From positions 124,001 through 188,000 of the forward strand of contig NZ_JAFAIX010000003.1 of assembly GCF_019236475.1 (NCBI RefSeq): a stretch of 64,000 nucleotides of DNA, given 5' to 3'. Source of the DNA: Chitinophaga sp. GTDB taxonomy: Bacteria > Bacteroidota > Bacteroidia > Chitinophagales > Chitinophagaceae. Position 1 is the stretch's first letter. The number at the start of each line of letters is the position of its first letter. Made by a program: the position numbers and the translations under genes. Of this stretch, positions 1 through 8,871 are shown in pieces. Under the pieces are notes generated by a model. It did no database searches, had not been told where the DNA came from, and saw only the letters and a program-made list of their open reading frames with translations.

Positions 1-301
1 ACAGGTAGGCCTGTTGTGTAGTGGTGTTGAAATTGATATTGGCCGCGAATATAATGGCAATATCAAAAAGCTGCTGGCCACCTGTAGTGAGGGTATATTT
101 TCCCGTTTCTAACAGGCTATTGCTGTTAACCTCCACATAGCAGACAGATTTCCCGCCGGCTTTGGTGACAGATTCTGTATGGGCTTTAGGCGTTTGATCA
201 GTCTGGGGAGCAAGGTCCTTTTTGCAGGATAGCATGCCCAGGATAACAATGGTAATGGCAGGCAGCACAACGCGCTGCAGTGCGTGGAATCGGAAGGTCA
301 T
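1..301 (-). CDS. Endo H-like endo-beta-N-acetylglucosaminidase (GH18), N-terminal part only
   Basis: The reading frame starts at the ATG at 299-301 and runs off the left edge after 100 codons. It opens with a hydrophobic stretch and a lipobox ending LSCKK, so the product should be an outer-envelope lipoprotein. After a linker, residues 51-100 (CYVEVNSNSLL, GKYTL, FDIAIIFAANIN, QQAYL) match the start of Streptomyces Endo H (YVEVNNNSML, GKYTL, FDVAVIFAANIN, KTAYL), a GH18 enzyme that cuts the chitobiose core of N-linked glycans. The catalytic DxxDxDxE region lies outside the window, so activity cannot be judged. I am confident of the family and less so of substrate. Confidence 0.8.
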   Translation of the reverse strand, partial: MTFRFHALQRVVLPAITIVILGMLSCKKDLAPQTDQTPKAHTESVTKAGGKSVCYVEVNSNSLLETGKYTLTTGGQQLFDIAIIFAANINFNTTTQQAYL

Positions 302-570
302 GTTTAGATTTTTGATGGTTAATAAAAAAGGAAATCAGGATCGGATCATGGGATACGACTAACGGGTCTAACAGTGTGCTAAATTATCTCGACCAGAAAA
401 ATGTGGAATTCGAATTCTTATACTGAATATAGCAAAAAATCGATAAAACAAGTAAAACGATTAAGCACAAGCCCACAAAGGATTTGGACACAGTTTAGCA
501 AGCCATAGTTTTGTCTGCCTTAGCATTCACAGAAATGTATGCTAAACAACGGTAGGTATTAACGAAAAGG

Positions 571-650
571 CTGTATCAAAAAAAGAAGAAGGGTGTGACA
601 TCTGCGACGTCACACCCTTCTTCTTTTTTTTGTCACCTCAGGGCGACAGG
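571..650. repeat. Intergenic stem-loop element, copy 1 (also bidirectional terminator-like)
   Basis: A 22-bp arm at about 578-599 pairs with 609-630 around a core GTGACATCTGCGACGTCAC, flanked by A-run and T-run, so it could end transcription in both directions. The same layout (CTGTATCAAAA, hairpin with the TGC-loop core, then a GTC...GACAGG tail) recurs at 28738-28828. The rest of the gap 302-695 shows no gene; it separates the divergent side of the Endo H-like gene from the end of the pirin gene. Confidence 0.7.
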
Positions 651-695
651 CAAGAGATATTGCCTTCAATATGTAATGAGATATTTTTAGGGAGA

Positions 696-1559
696 CTACT
701 TTTCCAAGGTACCGAACAATCCATTCTTATAATCGGAGAAGGCCTGTTCAATTTCTTCGGCTGTATTCATCACGAAATTATCTTTTGCAGCAACAGGTTC
801 ATTGATCGGTTCAGCGCTGAGATACAGTATACGCGTGGTTTCTGTGGCTTGCAGCAAAATTTCCGTATGCGGATCGTCTTTATCAAACACCACTAAATGA
901 TAACAATCTACAGTAGTTCCATTTACGAGGAGACAACCATCAATCAGATACAACAGCGTCCAGTAGCCAGGCTTCGCATGCAGCCTGAATTCTTTTTCTG
1001 CGTGTATACTTCCCCAAATAGCAGTGATAGGGGTAAAATTTTTCAGTGGGCCTGTTTGACCACCATACTCCCCTCCTATCAGGGTTAAATGCACGCCCGC
1101 CTCATTAGCCACTACAGGCATGGTATTACCCGGTACATACTGATAATACGGCGCCTCAAACTTATGCGCCGCCGGTACATTAAACCAAAGCTGCAAGAGT
1201 TCATAAACTCCCCCTTCTTGCAGAAATTCTTCCGAAGGCCCTTCACTATGCAGTATACCTTTTCCTGCAAACATCCACTGTACATCCCCTGCTGATACCG
1301 TCATAGCATTGCCAGCATTATCCCGATGGAATCCCTGTCCTTGCAACATGAAAGTAACCGGTGCAAAGCCCCTGTGTGGATGCGGATGCAGCCGATCTTC
1401 CGGAGAGCCAGCAGGAAAAAACTTAGGCATCATGTGATGCACCACAATGAACGGATTCGCAAAACGAAACTGCGCGGTGGGCAACGACTGTCGCACTACT
1501 TCTGTATCCGTTATCTGCTTCTCTCTTCCTTCCAGTACGTGCAGGATTTTCTTTTCCAT
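696..1559 (-). CDS. Pirin family protein
   Basis: 287 aa, the usual length of bacterial pirins. The N-terminal cupin holds the metal-binding signature HPHPHRGF (about residue 57) and the second cluster with GKGILHSE, followed by the C-terminal pirin domain. Pirins are cytosolic iron-binding bicupins; some act as quercetinases and others as redox-sensing cofactors, and the sequence alone does not choose between these. The gene starts only 5 bp after the stop of the upstream CNNM/CBS gene, so the two are probably co-transcribed. No unusual residues seen. Confidence 0.9.
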   Translation of the reverse strand: MEKKILHVLEGREKQITDTEVVRQSLPTAQFRFANPFIVVHHMMPKFFPAGSPEDRLHPHPHRGFAPVTFMLQGQGFHRDNAGNAMTVSAGDVQWMFAGKGILHSEGPSEEFLQEGGVYELLQLWFNVPAAHKFEAPYYQYVPGNTMPVVANEAGVHLTLIGGEYGGQTGPLKNFTPITAIWGSIHAEKEFRLHAKPGYWTLLYLIDGCLLVNGTTVDCYHLVVFDKDDPHTEILLQATETTRILYLSAEPINEPVAAKDNFVMNTAEEIEQAFSDYKNGLFGTLEK

Positions 1560-1564
1560 GGTTA

Positions 1565-2866
1565 TTATTTTTGTTCGTCAGACAATAATTTCAGGCTAGC
1601 TTTCTCTACGGAGCTGCGGAACATTTTCAATATTAACACCTCGTATCTGTCCAGGCGCAAAACGTCTCCTTCTCTAGGAATATTGCCATGTACGTAGTTT
1701 ATTAAACCCGACAGCGTTTCATAATGTTCGCTTTCAGGTAATGGATATGGCAGATGCTCGTTGATATCAGAGAGATTTTCGTGGGCATTCACGATATAGG
1801 TGATATCATCTTTTTTCTCCACAATCGGCGCTTCCTGGTCGTGCTCGTCCTGGATATCGCCTACCAGCTCTTCCAGGATATCTTCCATGGTCACAATACC
1901 CTCGGTATCGCCGAACTCATTGGTCACCACGGCCATCTGTATACGCTGTAACTGGAAAGTACGGAGTAGGTCCTTGATCTTCATACTATCTGGTACATAA
2001 TATACCGGTTTGAGGATCTCATTGATATCCGTTAATTTTTTCTCATGCACGCCTTTCACCAAATCTTTGGTATAGATCACCCCTTTCAAATCATCCAGAG
2101 AATTGCTGTACACGGGATACCTGGAATAGCCATCTGTGATCACCTGGTTGACCAACTGATCAAATGGCAGGGAAATATCCAAGGCAGAAAGATTTTTGCG
2201 GTGCGTAAATATTTCTTTCACGCGACTATCATCAAACTCAAATACATTCTGTATCAGCTCTCTTTCCGTTTCTTCGATGGCCCCACCCTCCTGACTTTCA
2301 GAGATAATCAGTTTGAGCTCTTCTTCAGAGTGAATTTCTGATTCTCCGGCTGGTTGTAATCCGAAAAAGCGCAGGATACTGTTGGCCAGGCCATTCAGCA
2401 TCCAGATAAATGGACGGAAAATGATGAAGATGAATTGCAGCGGTACTGCTACTGCCAGCGTGGTAGGCAGCGGTTTACGTATAGCCATTGACTTTGGAGC
2501 AAGTTCTCCAAAAACGATATGCATTACGGTGATAACTAAAAACGCAAATGGAATAGCTACCGCATGCGCCGCACTCTCAGTAATATGCAGCCCGATAGCA
2601 TCCATGAAATTTAATACTAATGTTGTTACTACGGATTCTCCGACCCAACCCAGACCCAGGGAAGCCAAGGTAATACCCAGTTGTGTTGCCGCTAGATAAC
2701 CATCGAGGTTACTCAGAACATGCTTTGCCGCTTTGGTAGCCCTTTTGGAAGCTCCTTCACTGGCGTTTATCTGTGAAGACCTAACTTTTACAATAGCAAA
2801 TTCGGCCGCTACGAAAAATCCATTCAGTAAAACAAGAATTATAGTTCCAAGAACTTGTAGAAACAT
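1565..2866 (-). CDS. CNNM/CBS-domain membrane protein (hemolysin C / CorC-like family)
   Basis: 433 aa. The N-terminal third is a DUF21/CNNM transmembrane domain beginning with a strongly hydrophobic helix (ILVLLNGFFVAAEFAIVKVR is the family hallmark). It is followed by a pair of CBS domains (about 205-330) and a C-terminal CorC_HlyC transporter-associated domain. Such proteins are linked to Mg2+ or Co2+ efflux and maintenance, despite the historical name hemolysin. It is the first gene of a likely two-gene unit with pirin. The start ATG at 2866 gives a complete N-terminus. Confidence 0.9.
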   Translation of the reverse strand: MFLQVLGTIILVLLNGFFVAAEFAIVKVRSSQINASEGASKRATKAAKHVLSNLDGYLAATQLGITLASLGLGWVGESVVTTLVLNFMDAIGLHITESAAHAVAIPFAFLVITVMHIVFGELAPKSMAIRKPLPTTLAVAVPLQFIFIIFRPFIWMLNGLANSILRFFGLQPAGESEIHSEEELKLIISESQEGGAIEETERELIQNVFEFDDSRVKEIFTHRKNLSALDISLPFDQLVNQVITDGYSRYPVYSNSLDDLKGVIYTKDLVKGVHEKKLTDINEILKPVYYVPDSMKIKDLLRTFQLQRIQMAVVTNEFGDTEGIVTMEDILEELVGDIQDEHDQEAPIVEKKDDITYIVNAHENLSDINEHLPYPLPESEHYETLSGLINYVHGNIPREGDVLRLDRYEVLILKMFRSSVEKASLKLLSDEQK

Positions 2867-3041
2867 TATGTGGGAAAATTGGTTCGCAACCCCAAATATA
2901 GGCTAAAGAATTCTTATACGTTAAGGTATTTTTGCCAGTATGGTTACATCTCTCTAAAACTATCTTTTGGAATTTTTTTCTAATAGTCTACTATTTTCAT
3001 AGAGTTTATGTATTTTGTGATGAAATTGACTGGATATATAC

Positions 3042-4007
3042 ATGGAGAAAGTCATACCATCTGCTGCCCCCACCGTCGTTAAAACAGCCGCTGTTCCGCC
3101 ACAGGAAACAGTTTTGCCTGCCAAGAGTACCCCATCGGGAAGACGTATACTTTGGTGGACGGCTGCGGTGCTCTTCTTCGGAATTACCCTGACAACCATT
3201 TGGTGGCATACGCCCACTTTCCAGCAATATGTAGCAGACATCCCCCCTACTTTTTATTATTTTCTTCTTGCAGGGTTCATTTTTGCCATGATTGACGGCG
3301 CCATTGGCATGTCTTACGGTATTACTTCCACTACTTTTTCCTTGTCTATGGGTATTCCGCCGGCTTCCGCCAGTACGGCTGTCCATATTTCGGAAATCCT
3401 CAGTAATGGCATCGCTGGCTGGATGCACTTTAAAATGGGGAATATCAACAAGAAACTCTTCAAAATGCTCATCATTCCGGGCATTACAGGGGCGGTCATA
3501 GGGGCGTACTTGTTGTCTTCCCTGGAACATTATGCTACCTATACGAAACCCGTTGTTTCCCTGTATACCCTCATTCTGGGTAGTATCATCCTGAAAAGAG
3601 CGATTAATGTGCGCTATAAAAAAGCGCATCAGCATAAAAAAATCAAACGAATTGGCATTCTTGGCTTCTTTGGCGGCTTTATAGATGCCATTGGCGGCGG
3701 CGGATGGGGCTCTATTGTGCTCTCTTCCCTGATTGCCGGCGGCCGTCATCCTCGTTTTTCTTTAGGAACCGTTAAACTCTGCCGCTTCTTTATCGCTATG
3801 CTGAGTTCTCTCACCTTCGTAACGGTGCTGTCGCATGTGCATTGGGAGGCTGTGATGGGACTCGTGATAGGCAGTGCCCTGGCCTCTCCTATTGCGGCTA
3901 AGGTATCCAATAAAATCTCCGCTAAAACCATTATGATCGCGGTAGCTGTGATCGTTATATTGGCAAGTCTGAAAAGTATATACGGATTTGCGGTGAAAGT
4001 GCTGTAA
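3042..4007 (+). CDS. TSUP family (TauE/SafE) membrane transporter
   Basis: 321 aa with roughly eight hydrophobic segments. The first is at about 32-50, and the tandem glycine-rich repeats AMIDGAIGMSYG and FIDAIGGGGWG are the signature of the TauE/SafE/TSUP family, which exports sulfite or organosulfonates or moves sulfur compounds. An N-terminal cytosolic tail of about 30 residues rich in Pro, Val and Thr precedes the first helix. The gene stands alone: divergent from the CNNM gene and convergent with the small BOF-like gene 8 bp downstream. Substrate cannot be told from the sequence. Confidence 0.85.
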   Translation: MEKVIPSAAPTVVKTAAVPPQETVLPAKSTPSGRRILWWTAAVLFFGITLTTIWWHTPTFQQYVADIPPTFYYFLLAGFIFAMIDGAIGMSYGITSTTFSLSMGIPPASASTAVHISEILSNGIAGWMHFKMGNINKKLFKMLIIPGITGAVIGAYLLSSLEHYATYTKPVVSLYTLILGSIILKRAINVRYKKAHQHKKIKRIGILGFFGGFIDAIGGGGWGSIVLSSLIAGGRHPRFSLGTVKLCRFFIAMLSSLTFVTVLSHVHWEAVMGLVIGSALASPIAAKVSNKISAKTIMIAVAVIVILASLKSIYGFAVKVL

Positions 4008-4015
4008 ATCTTTCC

Positions 4016-4363
4016 TCATTCTTCCATGATAAGCTTGTTGGCCTTCAGGGTGACAGGCTTATTTTGTTCATACACTACCAAGGCATATAAGATCATAGAA
4101 ACCCGGTCGTCCAAAGGTTTGCTCGGGAGATACTTGTCATCTACATACACCTTGATCTCTGCGGTTCGATCTTCAAACTGATACCATCCTTTCGAAAGCT
4201 TCCGAGTAAAATAGCCGGTGAGTCGGACAGTAGCGCTGTCCCGGTCCAACTGCCTTGCCTTGCGCAATACTTCTCCTACAGTCAAATTCTCCTGCGGCGG
4301 GCGGGTAAATGCAAATGCGGTGATCAAGAACAAACAAAGGAACAGCGTTTTCATGTGTGACAA
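4016..4363 (-). CDS. Small periplasmic OB-fold protein, BOF (YgiW/YdeI) type
   Basis: 115 aa from the first Met (the second Met, at 4354, is an equally good start: MKTLFLCLFLITAFAF is a clear signal peptide). The mature part reads like a bacterial OB-fold: SATVRLTGYFTRKL, then GWYQFEDRTAEIKVYVDD, the core beta strands of the BOF family of periplasmic stress proteins. Function of the family is poorly known; it is probably a ligand-binding envelope protein. It is convergent with the TSUP gene and upstream of it lies the terminator of the GH31 gene. Confidence 0.6.
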   Translation of the reverse strand: MSHMKTLFLCLFLITAFAFTRPPQENLTVGEVLRKARQLDRDSATVRLTGYFTRKLSKGWYQFEDRTAEIKVYVDDKYLPSKPLDDRVSMILYALVVYEQNKPVTLKANKLIMEE

Positions 4364-4408
4364 TGGTTTCCTTTGCTAAAACAGCGCGCGAATCGAAAAG
4401 TTCATTGC

Positions 4409-4442
4409 AAAAAAAAGCTGACAGCTTTACAACTGTCAGCCG
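4409..4442 (-). terminator. Rho-independent terminator of the GH31 gene
   Basis: GGCTGACAG and CTGTCAGC arms enclose a short loop; read on the minus strand the hairpin is followed by eight T. It lies 28 bp after the stop of the GH31 gene. Confidence 0.85.
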
Positions 4443-4469
4443 GAGTTGAATGGATGGATGCGGAAAATT

Positions 4470-7400
4470 TTATTCTATCACCAACTGCTGTACCTTACGG
4501 ATATCAGCCATGCCAGCGTCTATCATGACACAACCTTTCTTGTAGCCAGGCTGCCATGTCCAGCTACTAATCACTTTTCCATTCAGCATTACTTTCTTTG
4601 GCTGCTGCTGACGGAATACTTCCAATTTAATACTACGTTTTTCTAACTGCCCATTGTACTTACCAGTGGTAGCACCAATGGTGACCGTAGTTTTACCACT
4701 CATATGTTTGGATGTGATATTCGTATAGGCGAAGGCGTTCGACTTTTTATACGCCAGTGTAGCGCCATCGTCTTCATATAATTTGAAATGACCATCTGCA
4801 CCAGGGTAGACTTCCAGGGTGAGGGTATCCTTTGGTTTCTCCCTGTCGTACAGCATTTCAGGGTATTTAGGGATGATAGCTCCCTGCTTTACAAACAACG
4901 GCAGCTTTTCCAGCGGAGCGGCAAAGTTTTGCAGCCACTGTCCACCGGAATAGGTAACACCATTGTCGTAATCGGTCCAAGTGCCGACTGGTAGGTAGAT
5001 GCTATCGCGTTTTTCTTCATCCTTGTATACAGGCGCTACGAGCAGGTATTCTCCACTCATGAATTGATACTGCGTAGAACGGCCCCAAGTAGTGCTATCC
5101 TGCGGATATTCCAGGATCATGGCCCTACATACTGGCGTACCAGTTTCATAGGCTTCGCGACAATAGGAATACATATACGGCGTCAGGCGCATTTTCAGCT
5201 TCATGTATTTGCGGTTAATGCTCGTATAGGGCTCATCGTAAGTCCACGGTTGCTTGTTGGTTTTCGCCCAACCGCTGATAGCCATATATACCGGCGTAAA
5301 CGCCTTCCATTGCATATCGCGTACATATGTTTTGGCGCTTCCACGGAAAATACCGTCTACGTCGCCGGTAGCGTAGTTGAAGCCGGAGAGTCCGCTACCA
5401 ATCACAGTTGGGATGTGGAAACGAATATATTCCCAGTTACCGCTCTGGTCGCCGCTCCACACGGTGGCATAGCGTTGTGTGCCCGCCCATCCGGCCACGC
5501 ACCAAATGAAACCACGGGCATCTGCGTTATTTTCAATTCCCTGGAAAGCAGCACGGTTTCCATCCAGGCCCCATTTGTAACCCGGACCTACCCAGGCTAC
5601 ATCCAGCTTCATACAACGCGTGCCCAAATGGCCTACTTCATCTTTGATTTTTTCTACGCCGTTTTCTGTCCATAAACCTGTATAGAAACCTAGTTTATGT
5701 AAACTTTGCACCACTGTATCCAATCCCTGATAACCACAGCCATAGCCATCGTTAGGGAGTATCCAGCCACCAGGCATATCTTTTTCGCGATATACACGGG
5801 CCACTTTACTAATCACATCACCGGTGACGCCTTTCTTGTTATAGCAATCCGCATCGCCGAATTCAAGGCCCCAACGCGGCACCATAAATGGCCGACCTGT
5901 TACATGGGTATACTGATCCAGTACATTTTTAATGCCCGGTCCATAGAAATAATAAGCATCGAATTGATAGCCTTCATGCTGGAGTTTTACTGTATCGCGG
6001 AAGGCATATTCCCCTTTATTGAAGGTATTACGGAAAATGCCATAACCAGCGGTGCTCACGAAAAACGGCGCCGGGTTGGAAGTGGTATTCGCGCCCCAGT
6101 TACCGAAATTATTGCGGATAGGGATGATGCTGTCGCGATGCGAGAAATTGCCGTTCTGCATACCGCCACCGTAGAAGTAGTCTTTGCTTCCCCGACGCAG
6201 GCATTCTGTAGCCTGTTCACCCAAACTGATCGGTTCTGTTTGTTCAGAGATCAGCTTTCCGCTTTTATCGTAGACGGATATACGAAAAGGCGCTTTATCT
6301 ATTTTCAGTGTTAACTTCGAAGTAGTGATGTTATAGTGTCTCCCTTTATCAGCTACCTGGTAAGGTACTGCTTTATCGCCGTTCCAAACGACGATACCAT
6401 TTTCCATAGCATCTTCAAAATGACCGTCTGTACTTACTTGTAGCCGATACAGGTCTGCTTGTAGCCACTGCAGTTTTACGTTGGCGTTGCCCAAAGTAAA
6501 TAGCAACTGACCCGGTTGCTGTTGCAGTTTCACAACATTCGTCAATGGCACTTTCTTCAATAGTAGATGGGTGGAGAGTTTATCGTTGGAGGGGTTTTCG
6601 TCTCCCGTTAATATCACCTTCGCATCCAACTGCCAGATACCTTTACTATGCAGGTCTGCCTTTTCCAACAGTACATCTCTATAGGCATATGGCGGCAGCG
6701 GCGCGGCTCCAAACGGAATGCTGATGCGCTTTTCCGCAGCACCGGTACCAATACTGTAAGTGACAGTAACATCCTTGTTTACCTCCTGCGTACCCAGGTT
6801 GGTAACGCGAATCGTCACAGGTTCCGCCGAAGAAAAGGCATCACGGCCATTTTGCGGGGTGACCACATTGGTAATGGCAATATCCAGCGGATATACTTTT
6901 TCATAATTCGCTAGGAAAATCTTTCCATTGAGCGTGCCTTTCGAATCCTTTATCACATTACCACTCCCCTCGTCGAACTTGTAATAGTGCAACAGGTGAT
7001 TGTATTCAGGATCTTTATCCGTCACTTCTTTAAAGGCGAGTCGCGCAATGGTGGCCGCAGAGAGCTCCTTGTCCCACATACGCATCTCATCAACAGTGGC
7101 ATTGAGGGTACCGAAACCATCTGCATCCAAGCCAATCTGGGACAAAGGCAGGGGTATACTTTTATCAATTGTCTGGATGAACTTACCGTCTACATAGAGG
7201 GAGGTATGCACACTATCCGCTACTAGGGCGATATGCGTGAGTTTACCAACCGGTAGTTCATAATCAAACAGGACGTCGAATTTACCTTTCTTGGTAAGCC
7301 CGATTTTGTTGGTATTGTTATATTGTTCCAAGCGGATACCACTTTCATAATCGCTGCTAGTGAGCAGGGACGAGTAAGTGCTTACTTTATTCCGGCTGAC

Positions 7401-7571
7401 GAGGCATTCCACCGTATAAGGAGGTTGGAGGTCTTTACCGTTCAGTTCCACGAAATTGCTGGCGCCATTGAAACGCAGGCGGTATTGTGCATCAGCGTGG
7501 GTACAGGCCATACTCAGGAGTACCGTCAGTGCGGCCCCTCCCAGCAGGGACTTAAAGGAGATTCTTTTCAT
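4470..7571 (-). CDS. LamG-containing GH31 glycoside hydrolase, secreted
   Basis: 1033 aa. A signal peptide (to about residue 28) is followed by a LamG/concanavalin-like lectin domain (about 30-215), a CARDB-like beta domain (about 230-340), the GH31 N-terminal beta-sandwich (about 345-540), the TIM barrel, and a C-terminal DUF5110-type domain. The nucleophile is Asp657 in KLDVAW and the likely acid/base is Asp708 in WSGDQSGNWEY. The KLDVAW form differs from the WxDMNE of classical alpha-glucosidases and resembles, as I recall, the GH31 alpha-galactosidase branch known from Pedobacter. So alpha-galactosidase is possible, alpha-glucosidase or alpha-xylosidase not excluded. The gene is monocistronic with its own terminator. 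Confidence 0.85.
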   Translation of the reverse strand: MKRISFKSLLGGAALTVLLSMACTHADAQYRLRFNGASNFVELNGKDLQPPYTVECLVSRNKVSTYSSLLTSSDYESGIRLEQYNNTNKIGLTKKGKFDVLFDYELPVGKLTHIALVADSVHTSLYVDGKFIQTIDKSIPLPLSQIGLDADGFGTLNATVDEMRMWDKELSAATIARLAFKEVTDKDPEYNHLLHYYKFDEGSGNVIKDSKGTLNGKIFLANYEKVYPLDIAITNVVTPQNGRDAFSSAEPVTIRVTNLGTQEVNKDVTVTYSIGTGAAEKRISIPFGAAPLPPYAYRDVLLEKADLHSKGIWQLDAKVILTGDENPSNDKLSTHLLLKKVPLTNVVKLQQQPGQLLFTLGNANVKLQWLQADLYRLQVSTDGHFEDAMENGIVVWNGDKAVPYQVADKGRHYNITTSKLTLKIDKAPFRISVYDKSGKLISEQTEPISLGEQATECLRRGSKDYFYGGGMQNGNFSHRDSIIPIRNNFGNWGANTTSNPAPFFVSTAGYGIFRNTFNKGEYAFRDTVKLQHEGYQFDAYYFYGPGIKNVLDQYTHVTGRPFMVPRWGLEFGDADCYNKKGVTGDVISKVARVYREKDMPGGWILPNDGYGCGYQGLDTVVQSLHKLGFYTGLWTENGVEKIKDEVGHLGTRCMKLDVAWVGPGYKWGLDGNRAAFQGIENNADARGFIWCVAGWAGTQRYATVWSGDQSGNWEYIRFHIPTVIGSGLSGFNYATGDVDGIFRGSAKTYVRDMQWKAFTPVYMAISGWAKTNKQPWTYDEPYTSINRKYMKLKMRLTPYMYSYCREAYETGTPVCRAMILEYPQDSTTWGRSTQYQFMSGEYLLVAPVYKDEEKRDSIYLPVGTWTDYDNGVTYSGGQWLQNFAAPLEKLPLFVKQGAIIPKYPEMLYDREKPKDTLTLEVYPGADGHFKLYEDDGATLAYKKSNAFAYTNITSKHMSGKTTVTIGATTGKYNGQLEKRSIKLEVFRQQQPKKVMLNGKVISSWTWQPGYKKGCVMIDAGMADIRKVQQLVIE

Positions 7572-7655
7572 TGTTCAGTATATGCTAACGTGATGATAAA
7601 AATAGTCATCATAATTGAGAATTCCGGCATAAATTGTACGAGAAAAATTTCCTGT

Positions 7656-8870
7656 ATGGGATTAATAAAGAATTACAGCAGTGTGCTGTGGCTCCTGGGA
7701 GGCATCATCGCCGGCAGTATAGCGGGATTGGTACTAGGCAGCCGGGTGACTGTATTGCAGCCGATTGGCGATATCTTCCTAAATTTACTCTTTACCGCTA
7801 TTATACCGCTGGTATTTTTTGCTATCTCCAATGCCATTGCCCAAGTGGATGCTGGTCGGAAATTGGGCCGCATACTGGGCATCATGTCCTTGGTATTCTT
7901 ATCTACCTTATTGATTGCCGCTTTCCTAACCATCGTTTGCGTATGGATTTTTCCGATTCATCAACAGGTGGTGTTATCGCATACTGCCGGAGATATCAGT
8001 AATCCGGGTAATGTAGGTCAGCAGCTCACGCGACTACTAACCGTCGATGAGTTTTACACCCTCTTATCCAGGAAGAATATGCTTCCTTTTATCATCTTCT
8101 CTGTGATAGTTGGTTTTGCCGCTATGAGAGCGGGTGGCGCGGGTGCTGGCTTCCGTAATTTCCTCTATTCCGGTAATGAAGTGATGAAGCAAGTATTGCA
8201 CATCATCATGAAAGCCGGCCCTATCGGCCTTGGCGCTTATTTCGCCTGCCAGGTAGGCACCTTGGGACCAAAGTTGTTTGGCACCTATGCGCATTCCATG
8301 GCTATTTATTATGGTTTCGGCATCGTTTATTTCCTGGTGGGCTTCACGGGCTATGCCTTTATAGCCGGCGGTTTACGGGGTGTTAAACTATTCTGGAAAA
8401 ACAATATCATCCCTACATTGACCGCAGTGGGTACTGGTAGTAGTATCGCCACCATTCCCGCCAACCTGGAAGCGGTGCCTCGCATGGGCGTTCCCAACGA
8501 TATCGCCAGCGTCGTTATTCCGCTGGGAGCCACGCTCCATAAAGATGGTTCCAGCATCAGTTCTATCGTGAAGATGGCTGTCGTTTTCGGGATGTATGGC
8601 AAAGGCTTCGACAATCCAGAAACGATTGCACTCGCATTAGGCGTTACCGTTATTGCCAGCATCGTGGAAGGAGGCATTCCTAACGGAGGCTATGTAGGTG
8701 AACTGCTCGTCATGAGCGTATATGGGTTCCCGGTAGAAGCGCTCCCTCCCCTGATGATTATTGGTACCTTGGTAGATCCACTGGCTACTATATTGAATGC
8801 CACCGGCGATAATGTGGCCGCCATGCTTACCACGCGCTTTATGCGAGGGAGCTTGCATACCACGGAGTAG
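7656..8870 (+). CDS. Dicarboxylate/amino acid:cation symporter (DAACS family)
   Basis: 404 aa from the ATG at 7656 (MGLIKNYSSVLWLLGG); the open frame extends upstream to 7323 but that part overlaps the GH31 gene and lacks membrane character. The protein is a GltP/DctA-like secondary transporter: repeated hydrophobic helices and the conserved core GTGSSIATIPANLEAVP, then LHKDGSSISSIVKMAVVFG (the re-entrant loop and substrate helix), and a C-terminal NATGDNVAAML with the Asp that binds cation and substrate in the family. It should take up C4-dicarboxylates, glutamate or aspartate with Na+ or H+. Stop codon is 1 bp from the convergent PLP enzyme. Confidence 0.88.
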   Translation: MGLIKNYSSVLWLLGGIIAGSIAGLVLGSRVTVLQPIGDIFLNLLFTAIIPLVFFAISNAIAQVDAGRKLGRILGIMSLVFLSTLLIAAFLTIVCVWIFPIHQQVVLSHTAGDISNPGNVGQQLTRLLTVDEFYTLLSRKNMLPFIIFSVIVGFAAMRAGGAGAGFRNFLYSGNEVMKQVLHIIMKAGPIGLGAYFACQVGTLGPKLFGTYAHSMAIYYGFGIVYFLVGFTGYAFIAGGLRGVKLFWKNNIIPTLTAVGTGSSIATIPANLEAVPRMGVPNDIASVVIPLGATLHKDGSSISSIVKMAVVFGMYGKGFDNPETIALALGVTVIASIVEGGIPNGGYVGELLVMSVYGFPVEALPPLMIIGTLVDPLATILNATGDNVAAMLTTRFMRGSLHTTE

Positions 8871-8871
8871 C

